DNA of 64,000 nt from Streptomyces sp. NBC_01314 (GCF_041435215.1 NZ_CP108394.1:6076001-6140000), one strand, 5' to 3'. Counted from the stretch's first letter, positions 8,658 through 17,483 are shown. Notes: generated from the sequence alone by a model not told the origin. A program made the numbers and translations.

Positions 8658-9233
8658 TCAGACGCTGACGCCGAAGTCCTGGGCGATGCCGACGAGGCCC
8701 GAGGCGTAGCCCTGGCCGACCGCGCGGAACTTCCACTCGGCGCCGTTGCGGTACAGCTCGCCGAAGACCATGGCGGTCTCGGTGGCTGCGTCCTCGGAGA
8801 GGTCGTAGCGGGCGATCTCGGCGCCGCCGGCCTGGTTGAGGATGCGGATGTAGGCGTTGCGGACCTGGCCGAAGTTCTGCGAACGGTTCTCCGCGTCGTA
8901 GATGGAGACCGGGAAGACGATCTTGTCGATGTCGGCGGGGAGACCCGCCAGGTTGACGTTGATCGCCTCGTCGTCGCCCGCGCCCTCACCCGTGCGGTTG
9001 TCACCGGTGTGGACGATGGTCTGGTCCGGGGTCTGCTTGTTGTTGAAGAAGACGAAGTGGCCGTCCGAGTAGACCTTGCCCTGCGTGTTGACCGCGATCG
9101 CGGAGGCGTCGAGGTCGAAGTCCGTGCCGGTGGTGCTACGGACGTCCCAGCCGAGGCCCACGGTGACGGCGGTCAGGCCCGGAGCCTCCTTGGTGAGCGA
9201 GACGTTGCCACCCTTGGACAGGCTTACAGCCAT
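8658..9233 (-). CDS. terD: TerD family calcium-binding stress protein
   Basis: 191 residues, exactly the family length. It opens with [20 protein letters not shown] and carries the TerD signature [20 protein letters not shown] (residues about 27-46), in which the DFDLDAS loop binds calcium. The second acidic loop [10 protein letters not shown] and the [15 protein letters not shown] block are also present. TerD proteins form part of the tellurite/stress-response network; in Streptomyces several paralogues affect differentiation. No other ter genes lie beside it. AGGA lies 13 bases before the ATG. The single gene ends at the shared hairpin. Confidence 0.95.
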   Translation of the reverse strand: MAVSLSKGGNVSLTKEAPGLTAVTVGLGWDVRSTTGTDFDLDASAIAVNTQGKVYSDGHFVFFNNKQTPDQTIVHTGDNRTGEGAGDDEAINVNLAGLPADIDKIVFPVSIYDAENRSQNFGQVRNAYIRILNQAGGAEIARYDLSEDAATETAMVFGELYRNGAEWKFRAVGQGYASGLVGIAQDFGVSV

Positions 9234-9465
9234 GGTTGGGAGTCCTTCCCTCGTTGCGTACGTGCTAGGGCTTCGTGCCGGGGACGAAGCTACCTGTACC
9301 CCTATGAACGTCGGGAGGGGCGCCAGAGGTTCCAGCGGTTTTTACTTTCTTTACCCAAGGTTTCGACCGGGTTCGGGCCGCACTGTCGCCGGATGCGGTC
9401 GCAGTATCGCCGGGTGCGGTGAAAAGGGCGTGACGTGGACCGGACATTCGCGCGACCATAGGGGC

Positions 9466-9894
9466 ATGTCCGGTCCTCACGTCATCCGTGGCTCCGTCTC
9501 GCTTCCCGAGGCCGAGCTCATGTGGCGTTTCTCCCGGTCCTCCGGTCCCGGCGGACAACACGTCAACACCAGTGACACCCAGGTCGAGCTGCGGTTCGAC
9601 CTCGCGAACACCGAGGCACTCCCCGAGGTGTGGAAGGCGCGGGCGCTGGAGCGGCTCGCGGGGCGGCTCGTCGACGGGGTCGTCAGCGTGCGGGCCTCCG
9701 AGCACCGTTCCCAGTGGCGCAACCGGGAGACCGCCGCCGTACGGCTGGCCGCGCTGCTCGCGGAGGCGACCGCGCCGCCGCCCAGGCAGCGGCGGGCGAC
9801 CCGTATCCCGAGGGGGATCAACGAACGGCGGCTGCGGGAGAAGAAGCAGCGGTCCGACACCAAGCGGGGACGGACGGGGCGGGACTGGGGCTGA
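9466..9894 (+). CDS. arfB: Alternative ribosome-rescue factor ArfB / peptidyl-tRNA hydrolase (ICT1 family)
   Basis: 142 residues. It contains the class-I release-factor catalytic motif GPGGQHVN at about residues 27-34 (GGQ inserted in the peptidyl-transferase centre) and a basic C-terminal tail (RRLREKKQRSDTKRGRTGRDWG in two pieces) that in ArfB binds the empty mRNA channel. It lacks the codon-recognition domains of RF1/RF2. The role is hydrolysis of peptidyl-tRNA on stalled, non-stop ribosomes. The ATG at 9466 follows ATAGGGGC. Monocistronic. Confidence 0.92.
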   Translation: MSGPHVIRGSVSLPEAELMWRFSRSSGPGGQHVNTSDTQVELRFDLANTEALPEVWKARALERLAGRLVDGVVSVRASEHRSQWRNRETAAVRLAALLAEATAPPPRQRRATRIPRGINERRLREKKQRSDTKRGRTGRDWG

Positions 9895-9952
9895 GGCCCG
9901 GGGCGGCGCGCGTGGTTCCCCCGCACCCCTGACGGGGTCGGCCTTCACGCCT

Positions 9953-10645
9953 TTACGGGGCCAAATGCCTGTAGCGGCCCCGGAAATGAGCCAGGGGGCC
10001 GCCTCCGGGACCCGGCGCCGTCGAAGCCAGGACCCTGCCGATGACGAGGGTGTGGTCGCCGGCGGTCACGCGTTGCTCGGTGCGGCATTCCAGGGTGGCC
10101 AGGGCGCCGTCCATCAGGAGAGCGCCGGTGATCCCGCCCCGGGTGTGCGGGAGGTCCTCGAAGAGGAGGCGGTCGCTCACGCGGCCCTTCATGGCGAAGC
10201 GGCCGGCGACGGTGCGCTGGTGGTCGGAGAGGATGGAGACGGCCCACAGGGGCTGCTCGTCGAGAAGGTCGTCCATGCGGGAACCCTCGCGGAGGCTGAC
10301 CATGACGAGGGGCGGGTCGAGGGACACGGACATGAACGAGGTGGCCGTCATGCCGACGTCCTCGCCGCGCGGCCCCTCCGGATCCAGCGCCGCCTCGTGC
10401 GCGGTCACCAGGACCACACCGGCCGCCAGTCGGGACATCGCGGCACGGAACTCGTCTTCACTCACCCCCTCAGCATGCCCGCCGGACATGGAACGGGGGG
10501 CAGCCGGGGTGCTTCGCGCGACCACGGACGGATTTGCGTCAGGAGCGGGAAGAACAGGAAGAGCGGGAGGAACAGGAAGAGCGGGAGGAACCGTAGGAAC
10601 GGTGCGCGGTGGCACCGGCAGGGCTGAGGGTGGGGTCTTCGACAC
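9953..10645 (-). CDS. Flavin reductase-like FMN-binding protein
   Basis: Core of about 165 residues with the flavin-reductase signature: FRAAMSRLAAGVVLVTA, then GMTATSFMSVSLDPPLVMVSL, AVSILSDHQRTVAGRFA and a C-terminal GDHTLVIGRVL. Such split-barrel proteins reduce FMN with NAD(P)H, often supplying a partner monooxygenase; none lies nearby. The start is uncertain. The GTG at 10645 gives 230 residues with a low-complexity leader (VPPALPVPPALP) produced by an 18-base DNA repeat, and an ATG at 10489 gives 178. Neither has a convincing ribosome site. It ends convergent with arfB. Confidence 0.85.
   Translation of the reverse strand: MSKTPPSALPVPPRTVPTVPPALPVPPALPVLPAPDANPSVVARSTPAAPRSMSGGHAEGVSEDEFRAAMSRLAAGVVLVTAHEAALDPEGPRGEDVGMTATSFMSVSLDPPLVMVSLREGSRMDDLLDEQPLWAVSILSDHQRTVAGRFAMKGRVSDRLLFEDLPHTRGGITGALLMDGALATLECRTEQRVTAGDHTLVIGRVLASTAPGPGGGPLAHFRGRYRHLAP
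10540..10610. repeat. 18-base purine-rich tandem repeat
   Basis: About two and a half copies of GGAAGAGCGGGAGGAACA lie within the 5' end of the flavin reductase open frame and encode its PALPVPPALPVLP leader. Confidence 0.75.
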
Positions 10646-11095
10646 GTCCGCACGCTAGTCCTCGGCGACCGGCCGACACATCGGGCCAGGGTCCGACCCG
10701 TCTCCCGGACCTACGACCTAGGGCGAACCGCCCGGCCGCACTCAGTCCCACGCGGCGCCGCGTGGGCCCCCGATCGGCTGCCCCGATGGGCTGCCCCGAT
10801 CGGCCTCGATCAGGGCTGATCCGACCCGCGCACAGTGCCTACACAGAGTTCTGAATTCTGTTCAATAAGCGCACGCGAGAAACGCATAAACTCCACTCAA
10901 TTGCTCATCTTCTGTTGTGACTTGAGTCACAGGAGCCATATTTTGTTGACCCTGTGTACCGAGTGGGCTTCACGCTGTGATTCAGTGGCGGGGACGCTGC
11001 AAGCTGTAAGCGGGAACTGTAAGCGGTAGTAAGCCCGCGAGTTAAGCAGGTTACCTGGAGCCTGGAGCTGCCACGAGATCTCGGGGGGAGGGCGA
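10646..11095. other. 450-base gene-free promoter region of cdgB
   Basis: No coding sequence is seen. From about 10840 to 11010 base composition falls well below the window average (for example TTCTGAATTCTGTTCAATAA), marking a regulatory region. It contains the Crp-type palindrome at 10916-10931 and a TTGACC hexamer at about 10944. The cdgB ribosome site GGGGGGAGGG lies just before 11096. Confidence 0.7.
10916..10931. promoter_or_regulatory. Crp-type palindrome upstream of cdgB
   Basis: TGTGACTTGAGTCACA, a perfect TGTGA-N6-TCACA dyad with extended symmetry, matches the Crp consensus including the GTGACN4GTCAC form used by Streptomyces Crp. It lies 165 bases before cdgB. cdgB is a known BldD target, and BldD sites are also GTNAC-type dyads; the 4-base inner spacer here fits Crp better. 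Confidence 0.65.
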
Positions 11096-12838
11096 ATGGA
11101 AACCGACTCGGAGCCCTACGTCCGTCTGACGACACTGCGGCAGCTGCACAAGGTGATGGCGGACATGAACACCGCGCGCAGCCTGGCCGACACGCTGCAG
11201 ACCGTCGCCGACGGCGTGGTCAACGGCCTGGGCTACGAACTGGCCTGCGTGAACCTCGTCCGCCCCGACGGCGACCTCGTCGTCGCCGCCCTCGCCGGGA
11301 ACAGCGCAGCCGAGGCCCTGATCACCGGCCGTGTCGGCTCCCGCGACGCCTGGGACCGCCGACTGACCATGGGTGAGGCCTGGGGCGACCTGCGGTTCAT
11401 ACCGCACACCGAGGGCTGGGTGCTCGACGAGGACGACGTACCGCAGTGGTACACCGACGGTCCCGCTCCCCGGTTCGAGGACGAGTGGCATCCGTCCGAC
11501 CGGCTCTTCGCCCCGATGTACACCCCGGGCGCCCCTGGCGCCTCCTGCGGCGAGCTGCTCGGCGTCGTGTCCGTGGACCGGCCGCGAAACGGTCGCCGAC
11601 CGGGCGCATGGGGACGGGAAGCGCTTCAGATGTACGCGTTCCAGGCCGCCATCGCGATCAGCAACGCTCGCCTGCGCGCCAACATGCAGCGTGCACTGGT
11701 CAGGCTCGAAAGGGAGCAGCAGGCGCTGCGCGCCAGCGAGGAATCCTTCCGGCAGGCCTTCGAGTACGCCCCCTCCGGCATGGCCATCGCCGAGATGGGC
11801 GGCGATCAGCACGGCCGGATCCTGCGGACCAACGACGCGCTGTGCCGGCTGCTCGGGCGGCCCGCCTCCGCGATGCGGCGCTACTCCTTCTCCGACCTCG
11901 TCCACCCCGAGGACATAGGCACCCTCCTGCGGACCTCCGCCGAGGGCGGGCGCGCGGAGCTGCGGCTCGGGCGGCGCGACGGGACGTACGTGTGGGTGTC
12001 GCTGCGCAACAGCGTGGTCGCGGACGCCGCCGACGGGCCCCGCTTCCTGCTCACCCACGTCGAGGACATCGAGGAGCGCAAGCGGCGTGAGCTGCAGCTC
12101 GCGCACCGGGCCTCGCACGACGCCCTCACCGGGCTGCCGAACTCCGCGGAGCTGCGCTCGCGCCTCTCCTCCCGTCTCTGTCAGCGCCCCCAGTCGCTCC
12201 CGGCCGGCGCGGCGGCCGACTCGATGAACGCGGCCTTCGGGCAGGTCGGGGAGCAGGGGGAGTTCGGGGAGCACGGTGCCGCCGAGCAGGCGGCGCGGCT
12301 GCCGCACCCGTCGTTCGACGAGTACGAGGCCGCGGGACACCACGGGCACGCCTTCGACTTCCACATGGCCGGCGGACCGTACGACGCCTTCGACCACCAT
12401 GTGCACACCGTCGCGCCCGAGGACGAGCGGGACGACGGGACCAAGGGGCTCGCGGTGCTCTTCTGCGACCTCGACGGTTTCAAGTCGATCAACGACCGGT
12501 TCGGGCACAACTCGGGCGACGCCGTCCTCATCGAGGTGGCCCGGCGGCTCAGCCGGGGCGTGCGCGACGGCGACACGGTGGCCCGGCTCGGCGGCGACGA
12601 GTTCGTCGTCCTCGCCGACGGCCTCGGCCGCGCGGACGCCCAGGACCTCGCCGTACGCCTTCGCAACGAGATCATCCAGCCGATTCGGGTCGACGGCCGC
12701 GCGATGCGCGTCGGCGCCAGTTTCGGCATCGGATGGGCGCACTGCGGAATGACGGCGGACGAGGTGTTGAAATCAGCTGACGAGCGGATGTACGTCGAGA
12801 AACGATCTCGTCCCAGGCAGCACAGGCGGGCCGGATAG
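11096..12838 (+). CDS. cdgB: GAF-PAS-GGDEF diguanylate cyclase CdgB
   Basis: 580 residues that make cyclic di-GMP from two GTP. A GAF domain lies at about 15-200 and a coiled linker (RALVRLEREQQALRASEESF) leads to a PAS/PAC domain at about 215-330. The GGDEF domain begins at HDALTGLPN (about 341) and has an intact RLGGDEFVVLA at 496-506 and the inhibitory I-site RDGD five residues before GGDEF, so it should be active and feedback-controlled. A His/Gly/Ala-rich insertion of about 85 residues (about 365-447) splits the GGDEF domain between its first two conserved blocks. There is no EAL or membrane segment. In Streptomyces this GAF-PAS-GGDEF enzyme controls development through BldD-c-di-GMP. 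Identification as cdgB is from architecture and context. Confidence 0.9.
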   Translation: METDSEPYVRLTTLRQLHKVMADMNTARSLADTLQTVADGVVNGLGYELACVNLVRPDGDLVVAALAGNSAAEALITGRVGSRDAWDRRLTMGEAWGDLRFIPHTEGWVLDEDDVPQWYTDGPAPRFEDEWHPSDRLFAPMYTPGAPGASCGELLGVVSVDRPRNGRRPGAWGREALQMYAFQAAIAISNARLRANMQRALVRLEREQQALRASEESFRQAFEYAPSGMAIAEMGGDQHGRILRTNDALCRLLGRPASAMRRYSFSDLVHPEDIGTLLRTSAEGGRAELRLGRRDGTYVWVSLRNSVVADAADGPRFLLTHVEDIEERKRRELQLAHRASHDALTGLPNSAELRSRLSSRLCQRPQSLPAGAAADSMNAAFGQVGEQGEFGEHGAAEQAARLPHPSFDEYEAAGHHGHAFDFHMAGGPYDAFDHHVHTVAPEDERDDGTKGLAVLFCDLDGFKSINDRFGHNSGDAVLIEVARRLSRGVRDGDTVARLGGDEFVVLADGLGRADAQDLAVRLRNEIIQPIRVDGRAMRVGASFGIGWAHCGMTADEVLKSADERMYVEKRSRPRQHRRAG

Positions 12839-13051
12839 CGGTCGGAGTGACACCCGCGACATGTAGGGATAAGCCCAGGTCAGAGCCGGGCGGCGGCTGG
12901 AAAGTGCCTGGTGGGCGGTGGGTCGGCCGGGTGATGAGGTCCGAGTCACCCGTTTGGACCATCACGAGCGGGTAGGCTCGCTCTCCTACACCCCGACGCA
13001 ATAACCCGCCACCCGTACGTGTATGTACCGCACCGCTGAGGAGACCTAGGG

Positions 13052-14023
13052 ATGACGCCCGGCAACAACGGCGCGAGCACGCCCGAGGACGACGACCCGT
13101 TCGGCTACCTCTACGAGGACGGGCAGGCCAGAGGGGCCCAGCCGCCCAGCGCGAGCTACGGCTACCCGAACGCGGTCAACCGGGCGCGACCGGTCGGCGA
13201 ACGCCAGTACGGGCAGCAGACCCAGCAGGCTCCGCAGGCTCCCACCGCGCAGTACGGGCAGGTCCCGCAGCAGGGGTACGGCCAGCCGCAGGGCGGCCCC
13301 GGCCAGCCGAACGCGCACTACCAGGCCCCCGAGAGCTTCTCCGGCGGCGCCCCGACGACCCGTCAGCAGGGTCACGGCGGGGGTGGCGGCCGAGGCCGTG
13401 GCCCCAACACCAAGGGCCTCCTCACCGGTGCGATCGCCGTGCTGGCCGCGGTGGTGATCGGGATCGGCGTCGCCATGCTCAGCGACAACTCGAAGGACAA
13501 CGCCGGCAACGACACCGGCGCCTCCACCACCCCCACCACCGGGGAGAGCACCGACCCCAGCCCGTCGGCCAGCAAGTCGAAGAAGGCGGAAGCCGGCGAA
13601 CTCCCCAAGGCCGAGGCCAAGACCCTCCTCCTCGGCGGCAACGCGGCTATCGCCTCCGACATCTCCGGCGCCAAGTCGGAGGGCGGGTTCTACGTGGGGA
13701 ACTTCAACTCGGTCGGCTCGTCCATCACCTGGAAGGCGGAGGACGTCCCGGAGGGCGGCAAGTACACGCTCTACGTCATCTACGGCGTCCCGGGCAAGGA
13801 CGCCAACGCCACCCTCACGGTCAACGGCACGGCCCAGGGCCGCGCGCTGAACCTGGCCAACTTCTCGAAGGGTCCCGAGGGCGACTACGAGAAGGGCTGG
13901 ACGAACACCTACGCGTCCATCCAGCTCAACAAGGGCAGCAACGAGATCAAGATCTCCTGCGAAGACGGCAACTCCTGCGACGTCAACTTCGACCAGCTGT
14001 ACTTGGAGAAGGGCTGGAAGTGA
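13052..14023 (+). CDS. Single-pass membrane protein with C-terminal carbohydrate-binding-like domain
   Basis: 323 residues. Residues 1-115 are disordered, Gln/Pro/Gly-rich (YGQVPQQGYGQPQGGPGQP). One transmembrane helix (GLLTGAIAVLAAVVIGIGVA) follows at about 122-141, then a Ser/Thr/Pro linker. From about residue 190 a beta-rich domain resembles CBM6/CBM35 modules (GGKYTLYVIYGVPGKDANAT and GSNEIKI segments, two Cys in SCEDGNSCDV likely disulfide-bonded outside). N-in, C-out topology is expected, so it may bind cell-wall or extracellular glycan. The ribosome site GAGGAGACC precedes the ATG. No catalytic domain is seen. Confidence 0.75.
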   Translation: MTPGNNGASTPEDDDPFGYLYEDGQARGAQPPSASYGYPNAVNRARPVGERQYGQQTQQAPQAPTAQYGQVPQQGYGQPQGGPGQPNAHYQAPESFSGGAPTTRQQGHGGGGGRGRGPNTKGLLTGAIAVLAAVVIGIGVAMLSDNSKDNAGNDTGASTTPTTGESTDPSPSASKSKKAEAGELPKAEAKTLLLGGNAAIASDISGAKSEGGFYVGNFNSVGSSITWKAEDVPEGGKYTLYVIYGVPGKDANATLTVNGTAQGRALNLANFSKGPEGDYEKGWTNTYASIQLNKGSNEIKISCEDGNSCDVNFDQLYLEKGWK

Positions 14024-14049
14024 GGCTCGCCCTCAAGGGCTGAGCCCGC

Positions 14050-14976
14050 TCACGCCGCAGTGACCTCCCCCGTCACCGTCACCTGCCCCACCAGCTCCTC
14101 GTACGCCTGACGGTCGAACTCGCCTGCCACCGGGGTCAGTACGGTCGCCGCCGACAGGGCGACGGCTCGGGCCAGGCGGTCGGGCCAGGGGAGGCGGTCG
14201 ATGAAGCCGGACAGCAGGCCCGCGACCGCCGAATCGCCCGCTCCCGTCGGGTTGCCGTGGAAGCGGCGGGGCGGGGTGGCGCGCCAGCTGCCTTCGGGGG
14301 TGTGGGCGAGGACGCCGTCGGGGCCGAGGGAGGCGACGACCGCCTGGGCGCCACGGCGCCGGGCGTCCCGGGTCGCGCGGGACGGCTCGTGGGAGCCGGT
14401 GAGTTCGGCCAGTTCGTCGGCGTTCGGCTTCACCAGGTCGGGGCGGGCCGCGACCCCGCGCCGCAACGGCTCGCCGCTGGTGTCCAGCAGGACCGGGACG
14501 GACAGCGTGCGGGCGGTACGGACCAGGCCCGCGTACGCGCCCACCGGCACCCCCGGCGGCAGACTGCCGCACAGGGCCACCACCGAGGCGGAGCGCAGCA
14601 GATCGGCGTACGCCTCCTGGAAGGCGGACCACTCGGCGGGTGTGATGAGCGGGCCCGGTTCGTTGAGCTGGGTCGTGTCGCCGCTCGCGTCGGCCACGGC
14701 GACCGTCCGGCGCGTCGCCCCCTCCACCGGGACCAACGCGTCCACCACGCCCGGTGTGTGCGTGAGTTGCTCCTGCAGTGCCCGGCCGGTCGCGCCGCCG
14801 ACGAAACCGGTGGCCGTCACCTCGTGGCCGAGTGCCGCGAGCACCCGGGCCACGTTCAGGCCCTTGCCGCCGGGGCGTTCGGTCACGTCGGTCACCCGGT
14901 GCGTGGCGTGGGGCCTCAGGTCCCGTACGCGATAGGTGATGTCGAGAGCGGTGTTCAGTGTGACCGTGAGGATCAC
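14050..14976 (-). CDS. PfkB family hexose-phosphate kinase (1-phosphofructokinase type)
   Basis: 308 residues, full length for the 1-phosphofructokinase/tagatose-6-phosphate kinase branch. It starts MILTVTLNTALDITYRV, has the first PfkB signature PGGKGLNVARVLAALGHEVT at about 36-55, and the ATP/anion-hole motif NPTGAGDSAVAG near 248-259 with the catalytic Asp. It phosphorylates a hexose phosphate with ATP in the cytoplasm. No PTS gene is adjacent, so the fructose-1-P versus other-sugar specificity is open. It lies downstream of nagKA on the same strand but is separated from it by a strong hairpin, so it is a separate unit. Confidence 0.88.
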   Translation of the reverse strand: MILTVTLNTALDITYRVRDLRPHATHRVTDVTERPGGKGLNVARVLAALGHEVTATGFVGGATGRALQEQLTHTPGVVDALVPVEGATRRTVAVADASGDTTQLNEPGPLITPAEWSAFQEAYADLLRSASVVALCGSLPPGVPVGAYAGLVRTARTLSVPVLLDTSGEPLRRGVAARPDLVKPNADELAELTGSHEPSRATRDARRRGAQAVVASLGPDGVLAHTPEGSWRATPPRRFHGNPTGAGDSAVAGLLSGFIDRLPWPDRLARAVALSAATVLTPVAGEFDRQAYEELVGQVTVTGEVTAA

Positions 14977-15030
14977 CTGGACCTACCCCCTTGCGTCTCG
15001 ACTGCGCGGAGGCTCGATCATGCCAAATGG

Positions 15031-15067
15031 GCGGCGGTCGGCCCAGTCCCCCCGGGCCGACCGCCGC
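15031..15067 (-). terminator. Terminator hairpin after nagA
   Basis: A perfect stem GCGGCGGTCGGCCC / GGGCCGACCGCCGC with a C-rich loop lies between the nagA stop and the pfkB-type gene. It probably ends the nagKA transcript. Confidence 0.8.
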
Positions 15068-15153
15068 ACTCCGCACCGCATGTCAACGACCGGACGGAGC
15101 AGGTCGGTTGGGGATCGATCGCCCGTAGGTCGGTCCGTAGCTCAGTCCATAGG

Positions 15154-16467
15154 TCAGTCGCCGAACGGGTTCACCACCCACTCGCCCTTCCGCAGCACTC
15201 CCCTCAGCTCGAAGTCCGCGTCGAGGAGGACGAGGTCGGCGTCCTTGCCCGGGTCGAGGGAGCCGATGCGGTCGTAGAGGCCGAGGAGTCGCGCCGGGTT
15301 GGCGGAGAGGGCGGTGACGGCGTCCTCGACGGGGAGGCGGTCGACGGTGACGGCGCGTTTGAGGGCGCGGTCCTGGGTGAGGGTCGAGCCCGCGATCGAA
15401 CCGCCCTCCACCAGGCGGGCCACGCCGTCCACGACCTCGACCGCCAGCGGGCCGAGCGTGTAGAGGCCGTCGCCGAAGCCGGCCGCGTCCATGGCGTCGG
15501 TGATGAACGCGACCCGGTCGGCGCCCGCGTGACGGAACGCCAGCTGGAGGGAGGCCGGGTGCAGATGCGTACCGTCGTTGATCAGCTCGACGGTGATCCG
15601 CTCGTCCTCCAGGAGCGCCGCGATCGGGCCGGGCTCGCGGTGGCCGAGCGGGGGCATCGCGTTGAAGAGATGGGTCGCCACGGTCGCGCCCGCGTCGATG
15701 GCCTGAACCGTCTGCTCGTACGTCGCGTCCGTGTGCCCGATCGCCGCGATGACGCCGTGTTCGGCGAGGAGGCGTACGGAGTCGAGGCCGCCGGGGAGTT
15801 CGGTGGCCAGGGTGACCATGGCCGCCCTGCCGCGCGCCGCGTCGATCAGCTTGCGGACGTCCGCCGGGTCGGGGTCGCGGAGCAGTTCCTCGGAGTGGGC
15901 GCCCTTGCGGCAGGGGGAGATGAACGGGCCCTCGAAGTGGATCCCGGCGATATCGCCCTGTTCGGCCAGCTCGGAGAGGAGACCGGCGCGGTGGGCGAGG
16001 CCGTCCATGTCGCCGGTGACCGTGGAGGCGACGAGGGTCGTGGTGCCGTGGAGGCGGTGGGTGCGGATGCCGTGGAGCACGTCCTCGACGGTTCCGGAGG
16101 TGAAGGAGGCTCCGCCGCCGCCGTGGTTGTGGAGGTCGACGAAGCCGGGGACCACCCAGTGGTCTCGGACGTCGATGGTGTGGGCGTTCTCCGGGGCGTC
16201 GGCGGCGATCCTGGTGCCGTCGATGACGAGTCGGCCGTTTCTCACGGTGCCGGTGGGGAGGACGACGTGGGCGCCTTCGAGGACGTAAGGGTGCGCGTTG
16301 GGTGGCGACTGCGGGTGTGTGGGGGCTGGTCGCGCCCACGCGGCGGTAGCCGCATGTTCAGAGTCGCCCCGCGCCCCCTTCGGGGCGCTGTCGGAACCGG
16401 CGACAGGACGCGCGGCCCCTGACGAGGCGCTGCCGTCGGACCCGGTGTCGGAAAGTGTGGGGGCCAT
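15154..16467 (-). CDS. nagA: N-acetylglucosamine-6-phosphate deacetylase NagA, with repeat-derived N-terminal extension
   Basis: 437 residues; the family is usually about 380. It hydrolyses GlcNAc-6-P to GlcN-6-P and acetate. Amidohydrolase features are the metal site DLHNHGGGG, the Glu ligand in GIHFEGPF, the His ligands in AIGHTDAT and THLFNAM, and the catalytic Asp in FITDAMDAAG. The ATG at 16467 has an excellent ribosome site (GGAGGT, 9 bases) and overlaps the nagK stop as TGATG. However, about 55 residues before VLEGAHVVLP are low-complexity and include a segment (AATAAWARPAPT) encoded by the dispersed intergenic repeat. It appears that a repeat landed between the native start and the catalytic domain while the frame stayed open. 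It is co-transcribed with nagK under DasR. Confidence 0.93.
   Translation of the reverse strand: MAPTLSDTGSDGSASSGAARPVAGSDSAPKGARGDSEHAATAAWARPAPTHPQSPPNAHPYVLEGAHVVLPTGTVRNGRLVIDGTRIAADAPENAHTIDVRDHWVVPGFVDLHNHGGGGASFTSGTVEDVLHGIRTHRLHGTTTLVASTVTGDMDGLAHRAGLLSELAEQGDIAGIHFEGPFISPCRKGAHSEELLRDPDPADVRKLIDAARGRAAMVTLATELPGGLDSVRLLAEHGVIAAIGHTDATYEQTVQAIDAGATVATHLFNAMPPLGHREPGPIAALLEDERITVELINDGTHLHPASLQLAFRHAGADRVAFITDAMDAAGFGDGLYTLGPLAVEVVDGVARLVEGGSIAGSTLTQDRALKRAVTVDRLPVEDAVTALSANPARLLGLYDRIGSLDPGKDADLVLLDADFELRGVLRKGEWVVNPFGD
16311..16389 (-). repeat. Dispersed intergenic repeat, copy G, inside nagA
   Basis: Bases 16320-16354 are identical over 35 bases to 24421-24455 (starts TGGGGGCTGGTCGCGCCCAC). 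The CCCCGCGCCCC end of the repeat follows. It reads forward on the minus strand and lies within the 5' coding part of nagA. Confidence 0.85.
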
Positions 16468-17456
16468 CAGGTGGTTACCTCCGAGGGGTCCGAGGGGTCC
16501 GAGGGGTCCGTGGGGGCCGTGGGGGCCGTGAGGTCCGTGGGGGTGATGAGGTCCCAGGCCATCAGGCCGGCGCCCAGGCAGCCCGCGCTGTCTCCCAGGG
16601 CGGCCGGGACGAGGGTGGGCACCTTCTGGAAGGTGACCCGGTCTTCGACGGCGGTACGCAGCGGTGTGAACAGGGTTTCGCCGGCCTCCGCCAGGCCGCC
16701 ACCGATGATGAGGGTGCGGGGGTCGAGCAGGGTGAGGGCGGTGACGAGGCCGTCGGCGAGGGCGTCGACGGCGTGCTGCCAGACGGCTCCGGCGCGCGGG
16801 TCGCCCGACTCGACGGCCTTGGCGCAGTCCGCCGCGTCGGCCCCGGGGTCGCCGGAGGCCTCCGCCCAGGCCTGGCTGACGGCCGCCGCGGAGGCGAACC
16901 GTTCCAGACAGCCGTGCTGACCGCAGGGACACGGGATGCCCCCGGGCCGTACGACGATGTGGCCGATCTCGCCCGCGAAGCCGTGGGCGCCCGCCTCCAC
17001 CCGGCCGTCGACGCCGATCGCGCCGGCGATCCCGGTGCCGAGCGCCACGAAGAGATAGCGGTCCGCGCCCCGGCCCGCACCCACGCGCCCCTCCGCGAGC
17101 CCGCCGGTGCGCACGTCGTGGCCGAGGGCGACCGGGACGCCGCCGAGGCGCTCGGCGAGGAGCGCGCGCAGCGGGACGTCGCGCCAGCCGAGGTTGGCGG
17201 CGTAGACGGCGACGCCCCGGCCGGAGTCGACGATGCCGGGCACGGCTACCCCGGCGGCGGCCGCCGGCTCGCCGAAGCGCCGCTCGCCGTACGCGCGCAG
17301 CTCGGCGGCGAAGTCGAGGATCGAGGCGACGACGGCGTCCGGCCCGCGCTCGCGCTCGGTGGCGAGCCGCGCCCGGTGCAGCAGCTCGCCGCCGGCCCCG
17401 ATCAGTGCGGCCTTCATCCCGGTGCCGCCCACATCGAGGGCGATGACGTGTCTCAC
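16467..17456 (-). CDS. nagK: N-acetylglucosamine kinase NagK (ROK family)
   Basis: 329 residues. The N-terminal ATP phosphate-binding motif ALDVGGTGMKAALI is at about residues 5-18. The ROK signature GEIGHIVVRPGGIPCPCGQHG carries the zinc-binding Cys cluster CPCGQHGC and the catalytic Asp within LGHDVRTG upstream. It phosphorylates GlcNAc (or a close amino sugar) before deacetylation by NagA; in S. coelicolor the nagKA operon has this role. The GTG start at 17456 has only a weak ribosome site. The C-terminal SDPSDPSDP tail is encoded by a 9-base CGAGGGGTC DNA repeat. The stop overlaps the nagA start. dre operators lie 28-74 bases upstream. Confidence 0.9.
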   Translation of the reverse strand: MRHVIALDVGGTGMKAALIGAGGELLHRARLATERERGPDAVVASILDFAAELRAYGERRFGEPAAAAGVAVPGIVDSGRGVAVYAANLGWRDVPLRALLAERLGGVPVALGHDVRTGGLAEGRVGAGRGADRYLFVALGTGIAGAIGVDGRVEAGAHGFAGEIGHIVVRPGGIPCPCGQHGCLERFASAAAVSQAWAEASGDPGADAADCAKAVESGDPRAGAVWQHAVDALADGLVTALTLLDPRTLIIGGGLAEAGETLFTPLRTAVEDRVTFQKVPTLVPAALGDSAGCLGAGLMAWDLITPTDLTAPTAPTDPSDPSDPSEVTT

Positions 17457-17483
17457 GGAGACAGTGTGGCCCTTCGACCCATG

